Source of the DNA: Mycolicibacterium pulveris
Lineage (GTDB): Bacteria > Actinomycetota > Actinomycetes > Mycobacteriales > Mycobacteriaceae
DNA: 64,000 nucleotides
NCBI RefSeq assembly: GCF_010725725.1
Contig: NZ_AP022599.1
Span: forward strand, 186,001 to 250,000
Direction of reading: 5' to 3'
The notes under the pieces were generated by a model. That model had not been told where the DNA came from. It saw nothing but the letters and a program-made list of their open reading frames with translations, and did no database searches. Shown piece after piece: positions 42,297-51,379 of the stretch (position 1 is its first letter; each line of letters begins with the position of its first letter). A program made the position numbers and the translations under genes.

Positions 42297-42956
42297 TTAC
42301 GACCCCGCGGCCGGGGCGCGAACCACCAGCGGCACCGCCGGGAAGTACGCGGCCATCTCCGAGCGCGACTTGCGCAGCGCGGCCGTACCGTACCCCCGTT
42401 TGCGAAAGTCGGGGTGAATCCAGATACGCACGTTGACCTCGCCGGACACCAGGTCGCCGAAGACCATGCCGACCTTCTGCGCGCCGTGCACGGCCACCAG
42501 CCAGGCCGCCTCTTCGGCGTCGACGCGGCGCAGCCCGGCACGGATCTCCTCGTCGAGGTCCCCGGCGGGCGCCCGCGACCCGTCGCCCGCCTCCTGGACG
42601 TCGGCGGTGCGCGCCGCGAACACGTCGCGGTCCTCGTCGGGCCGGAACGGACGCAGCACCATGGTGTCCACCGGGGTGACCGGCTCGCCCATCGTGAAGC
42701 TGAGCTGATTGTTCAGGTCTTCGAGTTCGGCGGCGATGCGGCGCCGCGCGACCTTGGTCAGCCGGTCGAAGGACAACCGCAACACCGCTTCGGCGGCCAT
42801 GGTCGACGTGGCGAGATGAGCCGCGATCGCCTCGATGGCCGCGTCGTAATCCTCGGCCTCGACGACGACGTCGAGCAGCTCGTGGCGGTGTTCGAGCGCG
42901 CGCATCAGCGCGTCGGCGATCTCCCTGCGGGCCACCCTCGGGTCATCGTCGGTCAT
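42297..42956 (-). CDS. GNAT-family protein with GyrA-like helical N-terminus
   Basis: A 219-aa protein in two parts. Residues ~1-95 (ALEHRHELLDVVVEAEDYDA, then AEAVLRLSFDRLTKVARRRI) resemble the coiled-coil C-gate segment of DNA gyrase/topoisomerase IV A subunits, including the xLRLxRLTxxER-like pattern. The C-terminal part is a GNAT acetyltransferase (WLVAVHGAQKVGMVFGDLVS, RIWIHPDFRKRGYGTAALRK). The acceptor is unknown, and the N-terminal resemblance is only by eye. It lies 29 bases downstream of a second GNAT gene on the same strand, so they are likely co-transcribed. Confidence 0.72.
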   Translation of the reverse strand: MTDDDPRVARREIADALMRALEHRHELLDVVVEAEDYDAAIEAIAAHLATSTMAAEAVLRLSFDRLTKVARRRIAAELEDLNNQLSFTMGEPVTPVDTMVLRPFRPDEDRDVFAARTADVQEAGDGSRAPAGDLDEEIRAGLRRVDAEEAAWLVAVHGAQKVGMVFGDLVSGEVNVRIWIHPDFRKRGYGTAALRKSRSEMAAYFPAVPLVVRAPAAGS

Positions 42957-42985
42957 GGGCTGAGCGTAACGACCGGCCGGCGTCG

Positions 42986-43840
42986 TCAGTCGAGCAGAAC
43001 CGTCGCGAACGTGCCGACTTCGGTGAAACCGATGCGCGCATACGTCGCGCGGGCGACGGTGTTGAAGCTGTTGACGTACAGGCTCGCGATGCGGCCGCTG
43101 CGCACGATCGCCGACGCCAGCGTCGCGGTGCCCGCCGTGCCCAGCCCGCGGCCGCGGTAGTCGGGGTGCACCCACACGCCCTGGATCTGCCCGACGGACG
43201 GTGACTGCGAACCGACTTCGGCCTTGAACACCACCTGGCCCCGCTCGAAGCGCGCCCACGCCCGGCCGGCCGCGATCAGTCCGGCCACCCGGCGCCGGTA
43301 GCCGCGACCGCCGTCGCCGATCCGCGGGTCGATGCCGACCTCGCCGATGAACATGTCGATGGCCGCCACCAGGTATGCGTCGAGTTCGTCGGCGCGCACC
43401 GGGCGCACGGCCGGATCGGTGGCACAGCGCGGCGACGTGCTCAACGCCAGCAACGGCTGGTGCTCACGCACGTCCCGGGCGGCGCCCCACGCTCGCTCGA
43501 GGCGCTGCCACATCGGCAGCACCAACTCGGCCCGGCCCACCAGCGAGGAACAGCGCCGCGCGGTGCTCATCGCCTTGTCGGCGAACGCCGCCAGGTCGGT
43601 GGTCTGGCCGCGCAGCGGGATGAGGTTGGCCCCGGCGAAACACAGGGATTCGCTCACGTTGCGCCGAGTCCACAGTTCCCCGCCGATGGCCGACGGTTCG
43701 ACGCCGTGTTCGGCGACGCGGGAGGTGACCATGCAGGAGCCGACCGGATCCTCCTCGAGCACCCGCATCACCGCGCCGACGTCGCGCACCACCGACACCC
43801 GTCGCTCGTCGGCGAGACGGAAAAGCGGCGGAGCCGACAT
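42986..43840 (-). CDS. GNAT-family N-acetyltransferase with DUF4081-like N-terminus (Rv2867c-like)
   Basis: A 284-aa protein. The N-terminal half (RRVSVVRDVGAVMRVLEEDP, FAGANLIPLRGQTTDLAAFA) matches the DUF4081 type that precedes GNAT domains in actinobacteria. The C-terminal half has the acetyl-CoA motif GVWVHPDYRGRGLGTAGTAT and ends NSFNTVARATYARIGFTEVG. The target substrate is unknown. It sits next to ispG as in M. tuberculosis (Rv2867c-Rv2868c), separated by 56 bp. Confidence 0.88.
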   Translation of the reverse strand: MSAPPLFRLADERRVSVVRDVGAVMRVLEEDPVGSCMVTSRVAEHGVEPSAIGGELWTRRNVSESLCFAGANLIPLRGQTTDLAAFADKAMSTARRCSSLVGRAELVLPMWQRLERAWGAARDVREHQPLLALSTSPRCATDPAVRPVRADELDAYLVAAIDMFIGEVGIDPRIGDGGRGYRRRVAGLIAAGRAWARFERGQVVFKAEVGSQSPSVGQIQGVWVHPDYRGRGLGTAGTATLASAIVRSGRIASLYVNSFNTVARATYARIGFTEVGTFATVLLD

Positions 43841-43896
43841 CGAGACTCTTTCTAACCAATCCCAACGGTGGGTGGCTGCGCTGGCGAAGCCACGTT

Positions 43897-45060
43897 TCAG
43901 CTTACGGTGACAATCGGCGAACCGCTTGCAGATGTTTCGCCGCCGCCCTCGCCGCGTTCGGCGGCCAGCCGCATCGCCTCCTCGATCAGCGTCTCGACGA
44001 TCTGCGCCTCGGGCACCGTCTTGATCACTTCGCCCTTGACGAAGATCTGGCCCTTGCCGTTGCCGGATGCCACGCCGAGGTCGGCCTCACGGGCCTCCCC
44101 GGGCCCGTTGACGACGCAGCCCATCACCGCCACACGCAGCGGCACGTCGAGGCCGTCGAGGCCCGCGGTCACCTCGTTGGCCAGCGTGTAGACGTCGACC
44201 TGTGCGCGCCCGCACGACGGGCACGACACGATCTCCAGCGAACGCGGCCGCAGGTTCAGCGACTCGAGGATCTGGTTGCCGACCTTGACCTCTTCGGCCG
44301 GCGGCGCGGAAAGCGAAACCCGGATCGTGTCACCGATCCCGCGCGACAACAGCGCCCCGAAGGCCACCGCGGACTTGATCGTGCCCTGAAACGCCGGACC
44401 GGCCTCGGTCACCCCCAGGTGCAGTGGGTAGTCGCACTGGGCGGCCAGTTGCTCGTAGGCCTCGACCATGACGACGGGATCGTTGTGCTTGACGCTGATC
44501 TTGATGTCGCCGAAGCCGTGTTCCTCGAACAGCGAGGCCTCCCACAGCGCGGACTCGACCAGCGCCTCGGGGGTGGCCTTGCCGTACTTCTGCATGAACC
44601 GCTTGTCCAGTGATCCGGCGTTCACGCCGATGCGGATCGGGATGCCCGCCGCGGCCGCCGCCTTGGCGACCTCGCCGACGCGGCCGTCGAACTCCTTGAT
44701 GTTGCCCGGGTTCACCCGCACCGCAGCGCATCCGGCGTCGATCGCGGCGAAGATGTACTTGGGCTGGAAGTGGATGTCGGCGATCACCGGGATCTGGCTG
44801 TGCGCGGCGATCTCGGACAGCGCGTCGGCGTCTTCCTGACGCGGGCAGGCCACCCGGACGATGTCGCAGCCGGTGGCGGTCAACTCGGCGATCTGCTGCA
44901 GGGTCGCGTTGACGTCGTGTGTCTTGGTCGTCGTCATCGACTGCACCGCGATCGGGTGATCGCTGCCGACGCCGACGTCGCCGACCATCAGCTGGCGCGT
45001 CTTGCGCCGCGGCGCCAACGTCGGCGCGGGGGGTGCGGGCATGCCGAGCCCGACTGTCAT
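43897..45060 (-). CDS. ispG: 4-hydroxy-3-methylbut-2-en-1-yl diphosphate synthase
   Basis: A 387-aa [4Fe-4S] enzyme (GcpE, Rv2868c) of the non-mevalonate isoprenoid pathway. It has a TIM-barrel part ([20 protein letters not shown], then [20 protein letters not shown]) and the iron-sulfur part with [14 protein letters not shown] and [18 protein letters not shown], whose cysteines hold the cluster. It converts MEcPP to HMBPP. Together with dxr two genes upstream, it forms the conserved dxr-rip1-ispG operon. The start at 45060 gives [16 protein letters not shown] details do not change the domain. Confidence 0.96.
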   Translation of the reverse strand: MTVGLGMPAPPAPTLAPRRKTRQLMVGDVGVGSDHPIAVQSMTTTKTHDVNATLQQIAELTATGCDIVRVACPRQEDADALSEIAAHSQIPVIADIHFQPKYIFAAIDAGCAAVRVNPGNIKEFDGRVGEVAKAAAAAGIPIRIGVNAGSLDKRFMQKYGKATPEALVESALWEASLFEEHGFGDIKISVKHNDPVVMVEAYEQLAAQCDYPLHLGVTEAGPAFQGTIKSAVAFGALLSRGIGDTIRVSLSAPPAEEVKVGNQILESLNLRPRSLEIVSCPSCGRAQVDVYTLANEVTAGLDGLDVPLRVAVMGCVVNGPGEAREADLGVASGNGKGQIFVKGEVIKTVPEAQIVETLIEEAMRLAAERGEGGGETSASGSPIVTVS

Positions 45061-45070
45061 CGAATTACTC

Positions 45071-46300
45071 CTACTGGAAGAGCCTGATCGGGTTGACCAG
45101 GTCAGCGGTCACGGTCAGCAGCATGTAGCCGACCACCACCAACAAGACTACGTAAGTCGCGGGCATGAGCTTGAGGTAGTTCACCGGCGCCGCGGCCACC
45201 ATGCCGCGCGCCGACCGGATCATGTTGCGGATCTTCTCGTAGACGGCGATCGCGATGTGACCGCCGTCAAATGGCAGCAGCGGAACGAGGTTGATCGCAC
45301 CGAGCACGAAGTTCAGCTGCGCCAGGAAGAACCAGAACGCCACCCACAGCCCGGCGTCGACCGTGTCGCCGCCGATGATGCTGGCGCCGACGACGCTGAT
45401 CGGGGTTTCCGGGTCGCGTTCGCCGCCGCTGATGGAGTGCATCAGCGCCCCGACCTTGGTCGGGATCTTGGCCAGCGACTTGCCGAGTTCGACGGCCAGG
45501 TCACCGCTGAACGCGAACGTCGCCGGTATCGCCGAGAGCGGGTTGTGCTGGGTCGGCCCGAACTGGGCGGCGCTGACGCCGATGGCGCCGACGGTCGAGG
45601 GGCCGGTGTCGCTGTCGGCGGTCCAGCGCTGGGTCGGGGCGACGTCGACGACGGTGGTGAACTCCCGGGTCTGGCCGTTCTCTTCGCGCTGCACGGTCAG
45701 CTCGGTCGGCCCGATGCGTTCGCGCACCGCGGCGGCCATCTCCGCGAAGTCGGCCACCGGGGTGTCGCCGACCTTGACCACGGTGTCGCCGCCCTTGATG
45801 CCCGCGAGCGCGGCCGGTCCGGGGCCGGTGCACTCGCCGAGCTCACCCTTGTTGACTTCGGCTGCCACACAACCGGTTTCACCGACGACGGCGGTGGTGG
45901 GGGGATGCAGGTTGGGCAGGCCCCACACGACGGCGATGCCGTAGATGAGGACCAGGCCGATGGCGAAGTTCATCGCGGGGCCCGCGGCGAGCACCGCGGT
46001 GCGTTTCCACGTCTTCTGCTTGTACATCGCGCGCTCGTGCTCGTCGGGCTGCAGTTCCTCCACCGCGGTCATGCCCGCGATGTCGCAGAACCCGCCGAGC
46101 GGGATCGCCTTGACGCCGTACTCGGTCGAGCCGAGCTTGTTGGCCCGCCGCGTCGACCACAACGTCGGGCCGAAGCCGACGAAGTAGCGGCGCACCTTCA
46201 TCCCGGTCGCGCGCGCCACCCACATGTGCCCACACTCGTGCAGGGCCACCGAAACCAGGATGGCCAGCGCGAACAGCACGACACCAATCACGAACATCAT
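45071..46300 (-). CDS. rip1: Site-2 zinc metalloprotease Rip1
   Basis: A 409-aa intramembrane protease (Rv2869c). The zinc-binding HExxH is in [20 protein letters not shown], the third ligand motif in [20 protein letters not shown], and a PDZ domain lies between ([20 protein letters not shown]). Four TM helices are visible. Rip1 cleaves anti-sigma factors in the membrane and controls envelope lipid and stress responses in mycobacteria. ATG 46300 overlaps the dxr stop by ATGA. It is followed 10 bases later by ispG. Confidence 0.95.
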   Translation of the reverse strand: MMFVIGVVLFALAILVSVALHECGHMWVARATGMKVRRYFVGFGPTLWSTRRANKLGSTEYGVKAIPLGGFCDIAGMTAVEELQPDEHERAMYKQKTWKRTAVLAAGPAMNFAIGLVLIYGIAVVWGLPNLHPPTTAVVGETGCVAAEVNKGELGECTGPGPAALAGIKGGDTVVKVGDTPVADFAEMAAAVRERIGPTELTVQREENGQTREFTTVVDVAPTQRWTADSDTGPSTVGAIGVSAAQFGPTQHNPLSAIPATFAFSGDLAVELGKSLAKIPTKVGALMHSISGGERDPETPISVVGASIIGGDTVDAGLWVAFWFFLAQLNFVLGAINLVPLLPFDGGHIAIAVYEKIRNMIRSARGMVAAAPVNYLKLMPATYVVLLVVVGYMLLTVTADLVNPIRLFQ

Positions 46301-47457
46301 CTGGTGGCGACAACCTCCCGCTCGACCGCACTGCGTGCCCGGTCCCGCGCCCACTGTTGAGCGCCAAGTACCTCGTCCACGGTAGCGGGTTCGGCCGCCC
46401 ATTCGTCGGCACCGCGCAGCACCTGCTCGATGGTGCGCACGATGCCGGGGAACGGGATCCGGCCTGCCAGAAACGCCGCCGCCGCCTCTTCGTTGGCGGC
46501 GTTGTACACCGCGGTCAGGCAGCCGCCCGTCGCGCCGGCCTGGCGGGCCAGCCGCACGGCCGGAAACACCTCGTCGTCCAGCGGCTCGAAGTCCCACCGC
46601 GACGCGGTGGTGAAGTCGCAGGCCAGCGCCGCGTCGGGCACCCGCGCGGGCCAGCCCAGCGCCAGGGCGATCGGCAGCTTCATGTCCGGTGGGCTGGCCT
46701 GGGCCAGCGTGGAGCCGTCGGTGAACGTCACCATCGAGTGCACGATCGACTGCGGGTGCACGACCACCTCGATGCGGTCGTAGGGCACCCCGAACAGCAG
46801 GTGCGTTTCGATCAGTTCCAGGCCCTTGTTCACCAGCGAGGCCGAGTTCAGCGTGTTCATCGGGCCCATCGACCAGGTGGGATGGGCGCCGGCCTGCTCG
46901 GGGGTGGCGGTCTCGAGCCGCTCGGCGGTCCACCCGCGGAACGGGCCGCCCGAGGCGGTGAGCACGATCTTGGCGACCTCGTCGGGGCTGCCGCCGCGCA
47001 GGCACTGCGCCATCGCCGAGTGCTCGGAGTCGACGGGCACGATCTGGCCGGGCTCGGCCGCCTTGAGCACCAACGGACCGCCGGCGACCAGCGACTCCTT
47101 GTTGGCCAGCGCGAGCCGGGCGCCGGTGGCCAGGGCGGCGAGCGTGGGCTTGAGCCCGAGGGCGCCGACGAGCGCGTTGAGCACGACGTCGGCTTCGGTG
47201 CTCTCCACCAGCCGGGCTGCCGCGTCCGGCCCGGTGTGGGTGACGTCACCGACGCGCTGCGCCGCGTCGACGTCGGCGACGGCGATGTTGGTCACACCGG
47301 TCTCGGCTCGCTGGCGGGCCAGCAGCTCGGGGTTGCCGCCGCCCGCGGCCAGCCCGACGACCTCGAAGCGGTCCGGGTTGGCGGCGATGACCTCCAGCGC
47401 CTGCGTGCCGATCGAGCCGGTACTGCCCAGCAGCAGCACCCGCTGTCTGTTGCTCAC
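46297..47457 (-). CDS. dxr: 1-deoxy-D-xylulose 5-phosphate reductoisomerase
   Basis: A 386-aa NADPH-dependent enzyme (IspC, Rv2870c) of the MEP isoprenoid pathway and the target of fosmidomycin. The cofactor loop is [20 protein letters not shown], metal and substrate binding are in [20 protein letters not shown] and [11 protein letters not shown], and [20 protein letters not shown] forms the flexible lid region. Start 47457 gives [12 protein letters not shown]. It is first in the dxr-rip1-ispG operon. Confidence 0.96.
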   Translation of the reverse strand: MSNRQRVLLLGSTGSIGTQALEVIAANPDRFEVVGLAAGGGNPELLARQRAETGVTNIAVADVDAAQRVGDVTHTGPDAAARLVESTEADVVLNALVGALGLKPTLAALATGARLALANKESLVAGGPLVLKAAEPGQIVPVDSEHSAMAQCLRGGSPDEVAKIVLTASGGPFRGWTAERLETATPEQAGAHPTWSMGPMNTLNSASLVNKGLELIETHLLFGVPYDRIEVVVHPQSIVHSMVTFTDGSTLAQASPPDMKLPIALALGWPARVPDAALACDFTTASRWDFEPLDDEVFPAVRLARQAGATGGCLTAVYNAANEEAAAAFLAGRIPFPGIVRTIEQVLRGADEWAAEPATVDEVLGAQQWARDRARSAVEREVVATR

Positions 47458-47484
47458 CGATCCATTGTGCCGCGCCGGCGAAAC

Positions 47485-47895
47485 CTAGGCTCGTGTGATC
47501 TGGTGCAGCAGCCCGTGCATATCGAGCTGGCCGCGGTGCCCCACCAGCATGTCGCCCTGGAAGCGGTCGATGTGAAGGCCCGCGACCGACACCTCGTTGC
47601 CGGTCGCCGCGATACCGCGGAACTCGCCGCGGTGCGTTCCGACGAAACGACACCGTGACACCCCGTGTGACCCGTCGACCAGCACTTCCTCGATGACGTG
47701 GCGGCCGTCGGGAAACGCCTCGGCGAACTCCCGCAGATGTTGCAGCCAGGCGTCCCATCCGATCGGCGCTGAGCTGCCGATCTCGACGACCACCCGGGGC
47801 GACACCAATGCCTCGAGGGTGCGCCAGTCGTGCCGGTCGATCGCCCCGTACAGGCACTCGACCAGTTCACGGACCTCGTCGACCTCGAAGCTCAC
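47485..47895 (-). CDS. SnoaL/NTF2-like protein
   Basis: A 136-aa protein with the NTF2-like fold: LVECLYGAIDRHDWRTLEAL, VSPRVVVEIGSSAPIGWDAW, and the C-terminal strands GNEVSVAGLHIDRFQGDMLV. It probably binds or transforms a small hydrophobic molecule, but no catalytic residues can be assigned. GTG 47895 overlaps the F420-enzyme stop as GTGA, so the two are coupled, which hints that it handles a substrate or product of that enzyme. Confidence 0.78.
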   Translation of the reverse strand: MSFEVDEVRELVECLYGAIDRHDWRTLEALVSPRVVVEIGSSAPIGWDAWLQHLREFAEAFPDGRHVIEEVLVDGSHGVSRCRFVGTHRGEFRGIAATGNEVSVAGLHIDRFQGDMLVGHRGQLDMHGLLHQITRA

Positions 47896-48764
47896 GCACG
47901 CACCTTTTGGATGACGTTCTCCGCGAACTGTTCGATCGGCCCGCGGTACCGCTCGACGTCTCCGGGCGGCAGGTCCAGGCCCGCCCACGGACTACACATC
48001 ACCGCGGTGATGCCGAGGTCTTCGGCGCGCTTGTACAGATCCGGCGACGGCGGGTCGAGCAGCGCGAGGATGATCTCGAAAGGCTCGTTCTCCCTGCCGT
48101 ATTCGCGCCGCAGTTCCGAAAGTCGGCGAGCGTAGACGGCGGCGTCGTCCAACACGTAGGCGTAGCCGACCCAGCCGTCGCACAACCGCGCGGCCCGTCG
48201 CAGCGCCGCCTCGGACTCCCCGCCACACAGGATCGGCACCGGTCCCGGCGGGTGCGGCTCGATCATCATCTCGGGCACCTGATAGTGCTTGCCGCGAAAC
48301 GACACCCAGCCGCCGCGCCACAGTTCCCGCAGCGCCGGAATCATCTCGTCCAGGCGCGCGCCGCGCGTGCTGAAGTCCTGACCCATCAGGTCGTACTCCT
48401 CGCGCATCCATCCGACCCCGACGGCCAGCGACACCCGGCCATCGGCGAGCACCGACGCGGTGGCGACCTGCTTGGCCACCTCCAGCAGGGGCCGCGCGGG
48501 CGCGATGTAGACCGCGTTGGAGAACCGGATCCGACGCGTCACCGCGGCCATCGCGCCGATCGTCACCCAGCAGTCCGGCCACGCGGTCTCGGGCGCCCAC
48601 ATCGGCTTTCCGGTCGGCGAGTCCGGGTACGGCGAGAACAGCTCACGCGGATAGATGAGGTGATCCGAACAGACGATGCCGTCGTAACCGGCCTCGTCGA
48701 ACATCTGCGCCAGCGCCAGAATCTCGGAGGTCTTCATGAACGCAGTGCCGGACCAGAATTGCAC
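47892..48764 (-). CDS. LLM-class F420-dependent oxidoreductase
   Basis: A 290-aa luciferase-like monooxygenase-fold enzyme. Typical features are FDEAGYDGIVCSDHLIYPRE, VTRRIRFSNAVYIAPARPLL, DGRVSLAVGVGWMREEYDLM (a hallmark of the family) and VPILCGGESEAALRRAARLC. In mycobacteria such proteins use the deazaflavin F420 for hydride transfer. The substrate is unknown. It lies between a SnoaL-like gene and a mycofactocin-type SDR gene, both on the same strand. Confidence 0.88.
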   Translation of the reverse strand: MQFWSGTAFMKTSEILALAQMFDEAGYDGIVCSDHLIYPRELFSPYPDSPTGKPMWAPETAWPDCWVTIGAMAAVTRRIRFSNAVYIAPARPLLEVAKQVATASVLADGRVSLAVGVGWMREEYDLMGQDFSTRGARLDEMIPALRELWRGGWVSFRGKHYQVPEMMIEPHPPGPVPILCGGESEAALRRAARLCDGWVGYAYVLDDAAVYARRLSELRREYGRENEPFEIILALLDPPSPDLYKRAEDLGITAVMCSPWAGLDLPPGDVERYRGPIEQFAENVIQKVRA

Positions 48765-48780
48765 GCCGATTCTCCCTATC

Positions 48781-49614
48781 TCATCTCGCCGTCTGCCCGC
48801 CGTCGACGGGCAGCGCCACCCCGGTCAAATACCGGCCCGACGCCCCGCACAGATAGACCATCGCATCGCTGATCGCCTCCGGCTCCACCGGCGGAATTGG
48901 CAGCAACGGTTGCTGAGCGGCACCGAACGAGGCGTGCTCCTCGACGAAGCGGCCGGCGGCCTCGTTGATGATCATCGGCGTCGCCACCCCGCCCGGGTGC
49001 ACGGAGTTGACGCGAATATTCTTGGTCGCCAGCGAATTCGCGTAGTGCCGCATCAGGCCGACGACGCCGTGCTTGGCCGCGGTGTAGCCGGCGGCGCCGT
49101 GGCTCATGGTGTCGAATCCGGTGCTGACCGACTTGAAGGCCGCGGCCGAGCTGGTGATCACGATGACCCCGCCGTCGCCGTGGCCCAGCATGGCGGGCAG
49201 CGCGGCCTCGATCGTGTAGTACACGCCCTTGAGCATGATGTCGACGGCGTCTACGAACGACGCGATCTCGGTGCGCTTGTCCCCGATGGCCGGGAAGATG
49301 CCCGCGTTGGCGAGAACGAAGTCGACGCGGCCGAATTCGGCCACGCCGCGGCCGACGACCTCGGTCAGCCGGTCGAAGTCGCGCACGTCGCCGTGCTCGG
49401 CGATGATGCGCCGCCCGGTCTTCTCGACGAGGTTGACGGTCTCGTCGAGGTCCTCCGGTGTCGCCATCGGGTAGCCGACGCTGTCGACCTGCTCGCACAG
49501 GTCCAACGCGATGATGTCGGCCCCTTCTTCGGCGAAGCGGACGGCATGCGCGCGGCCCTGGCCCCGCGCCGCGCCGGTGATGAACGCGACCTTGCCGTCG
49601 AACTGGGATGTCAT
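48781..49614 (-). CDS. Mycofactocin-coupled SDR family oxidoreductase
   Basis: A 277-aa SDR. The N-terminus GKVAFITGAARGQGRAHAVR and the long insert after strand two (LDLCEQVDSVGYPMATPEDL) are typical of the mycofactocin-coupled SDR group, which keeps NAD tightly bound and passes electrons to mycofactocin. The catalytic Tyr/Lys are in GAAGYTAAKHGVVGLMRHYA, and the ending GRYLTGVALPVDGGQTAR is characteristic. The alcohol or ketone substrate is unknown. It is the first gene of the three-gene minus-strand run with the LLM and SnoaL genes. Confidence 0.9.
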   Translation of the reverse strand: MTSQFDGKVAFITGAARGQGRAHAVRFAEEGADIIALDLCEQVDSVGYPMATPEDLDETVNLVEKTGRRIIAEHGDVRDFDRLTEVVGRGVAEFGRVDFVLANAGIFPAIGDKRTEIASFVDAVDIMLKGVYYTIEAALPAMLGHGDGGVIVITSSAAAFKSVSTGFDTMSHGAAGYTAAKHGVVGLMRHYANSLATKNIRVNSVHPGGVATPMIINEAAGRFVEEHASFGAAQQPLLPIPPVEPEAISDAMVYLCGASGRYLTGVALPVDGGQTAR

Positions 49615-49695
49615 GAGGACTCACCCTACGGCGGCGCGTAGTAGGCCTATGCCAGAATGTCGGCAGCAGCGAAGACCGACCGTTAAGGAGCAGCC

Positions 49696-49959
49696 GTGGC
49701 CAGCACCGAGCTCGAGCGACACACCGGCGCGAACTCTGTTGACGTCGAGGATGTGCCGTCGGCCGAGTGGGGCTGGTCGAAGGAGAATCCGAAGTTCATC
49801 CACATCGGTGGGCTGTTGGCGGCGGCGTTTCTGCTGATCATGATGCATGGCAATCACGTCGGTCGGGTCGAGGACCTGTTCCTCATCGGGTTCGCGGGGC
49901 TGATCATCATCGCGGTGGTGCGTGACTGGTGGCTGCGTCGCCGCGGCTGGATCCGCTAG
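49696..49959 (+). CDS. DUF2631 small membrane protein (Rv2876-like)
   Basis: An 87-aa protein with a conserved soluble start ([20 protein letters not shown]) and two TM helices ([36 protein letters not shown]) before a basic tail [10 protein letters not shown]. It matches the DUF2631 family of mycobacteria and relatives. Its function is unknown. AAGGAG precedes the GTG start by five bases. The mpt83-dipZ-mpt70 genes near Rv2876 in M. tuberculosis are absent here. A short tandem repeat, ACATCCACTAG, follows the stop. Confidence 0.9.
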   Translation: MASTELERHTGANSVDVEDVPSAEWGWSKENPKFIHIGGLLAAAFLLIMMHGNHVGRVEDLFLIGFAGLIIIAVVRDWWLRRRGWIR

Positions 49960-49977
49960 ACATCCACTAGACATCCA

Positions 49978-50523
49978 CTAGACGGGGTAGAGCGGGCGAA
50001 ACGCTTCCGACCCGAGGTCGAACACGGTCTCGGTGGCCGCGACGTCCCGGTGTGCCGCCTGCGCGGCGACCAGCGCACGGGCCTTGAACGCCCGCGCGGC
50101 CACGCTCAAGCGATGCTGCTCGGGCTCGACGCGACGGCCCAGCTCCTCGGGCCAGCTTCTGCCCCACACCGTCACCTCGGCGGCCCCGGTGTTCCACAGA
50201 CCCAGGACTTGTTCGCGCAACCCCGCGTCGCGGCGCAGCAGCTCGGCGCTGACGGCGAGCGCGCCGCCGGCTGTGGTCTCCAGAACCGACGTCGCGTCCG
50301 CGAAAACCGGTGTGGCGCCCAGGATCGTCAGCGGCCGCACCTCCGGAGAACGGTCGGCGAGCGCGTGCACGGTCCAGCCGGCCCGAGCGCGGTCGTATAG
50401 CCACCCACCCGTCGACGACACCAGATCGACCATGTCCGCGGCGAGCACCGTGAGTCGCGGCCGATTGAGGATCCCAGCGCCTTCCTGCGCATCCTGGTGT
50501 GCGGTGACGGGTCGGGTCGCCAT
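49978..50523 (-). CDS. Conserved hypothetical protein
   Basis: A 181-aa soluble protein. Notable segments are RLTVLAADMVDLVSSTGGWL, VHALADRSPEVRPLTILGAT, and AVSAELLRRDAGLREQVLGL with a tryptophan-rich middle (WGRSWPEEL). I do not recognise the family; no signal peptide, TM helix or known motif is visible. Codon use and composition fit its neighbours. It is convergent with the DUF2631 gene and divergent from the DUF427 gene, with the dyad at 50589-50615 between them. Confidence 0.7.
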   Translation of the reverse strand: MATRPVTAHQDAQEGAGILNRPRLTVLAADMVDLVSSTGGWLYDRARAGWTVHALADRSPEVRPLTILGATPVFADATSVLETTAGGALAVSAELLRRDAGLREQVLGLWNTGAAEVTVWGRSWPEELGRRVEPEQHRLSVAARAFKARALVAAQAAHRDVAATETVFDLGSEAFRPLYPV

Positions 50524-50588
50524 GTCTGTCCTATCCGATCAGTCCATCGAGTGCCGGTCGACGGGCCAGCGCGCGGCACGCATAGAGC

Positions 50589-50615
50589 GTGACACTATTG
50601 CGTCCATCTGTAAAG
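50589..50615. promoter_or_regulatory. Dyad operator, copy A (GTGACA-N14-TGTAAAG)
   Basis: GTGACA at 50589-50594 and TGTAAAG at 50609-50615, separated by 14 bases, form an inverted repeat with half-site TGT(A/C)A(A/C). Identical half-sites with the same spacing occur at 54523-54549 and 61855-61881. It lies between the hypothetical gene (left) and the DUF427 gene (right). Confidence 0.65.
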
Positions 50616-50633
50616 GCTGTGAGAGTAGGTTTC

Positions 50634-51326
50634 ATGAGTCTGGTCGCCGGGCGTGGCCCGTTGAGCAGGGATCCCGCGGGATGGTTCTCGCCCCCGATCC
50701 CCGAGGTGGTCTATGTCGAGCCGCACCCACGGCGGGTGCAGGGCGTGCGCGACGGCCGCGTGGTCATCGACACCGAGGGCGCGCTGCTGGTGCACCGCTG
50801 CGACCACCCGCTGAGCTACGCGTTTCCCGTCGGCGAGGTCGGCGACCTGCCCCACGAACCCGTTCCGGAGGCTCCCGGCTACGTGCGGGTGCCGTGGGAG
50901 GCCGTCGACACCTGGCTCGAGGAAGGGCGCCGGCTCGTCCACTACCCGCCCAATCCCTATCACCGCGTCGACTGCCGGCCCACCAACCGCCGGCTGCGTG
51001 TCGCGGTCGACGACGCCACGCTCGTGGACACCACCGACACCGTCATCGTGTTCGAGACCGCGGTGCAGACCCGGCTTTACGTCGATCCGGCCCATGTCCG
51101 CACCGACCTGCTGCAGCGCTCCGACACCACGAGCTACTGCAACTACAAGGGCCATGCCACCTACTGGTCGGCGGTGACCGGCGACCGTGTCGTGGCCGAT
51201 GTGGCCTGGAGCTATGACGATCCGTTGCCCGAAACCCTGCCCATCAAGGGGTTTTTCAGCTTCGACACCGAGCGCGTCGAGGTGCTGGCCGAACTTCCGC
51301 AGCCCACCTTCGGTCGCCGAATCTGA
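50634..51326 (+). CDS. DUF427 domain protein
   Basis: A 230-aa protein with two copies of the DUF427 beta-tent fold: the first around VYVEPHPRRVQGVRDGRVVI, the second around RLRVAVDDATLVDTTDTVIV with the signature LYVDPAHVRTDLLQRSDTTS, YCNYKGHATYWSA. Biochemical function of the family is unknown. ATG 50634 (MSLVAGRGPLSRDP) is used; a GTG at 50589 lies inside the operator-like dyad and is less likely. It converges on an LLM gene with a hairpin between them. Confidence 0.85.
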   Translation: MSLVAGRGPLSRDPAGWFSPPIPEVVYVEPHPRRVQGVRDGRVVIDTEGALLVHRCDHPLSYAFPVGEVGDLPHEPVPEAPGYVRVPWEAVDTWLEEGRRLVHYPPNPYHRVDCRPTNRRLRVAVDDATLVDTTDTVIVFETAVQTRLYVDPAHVRTDLLQRSDTTSYCNYKGHATYWSAVTGDRVVADVAWSYDDPLPETLPIKGFFSFDTERVEVLAELPQPTFGRRI

Positions 51327-51374
51327 GCTCGTGTCCGCTTTTCGCGTGAGATCGCGTGCCTGACCTCAGATTCG
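51318..51374. terminator. Inverted repeat between convergent genes
   Basis: CGAATCTGAG at 51318-51327 pairs perfectly with CTCAGATTCG at 51365-51374, bringing together the ends of the DUF427 and LLM genes. The 37-base loop has GC-rich sequence. Its position fits a bidirectional terminator, though the loop is long. Confidence 0.55.
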
Positions 51375-51379
51375 ACGCT

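Noticed and set aside
49957..49985. ACATCCACTAG tandem repeat after the DUF2631 gene as an attachment site
   Set aside because: Only two short copies, no integrase or tRNA nearby; most likely a local duplication.
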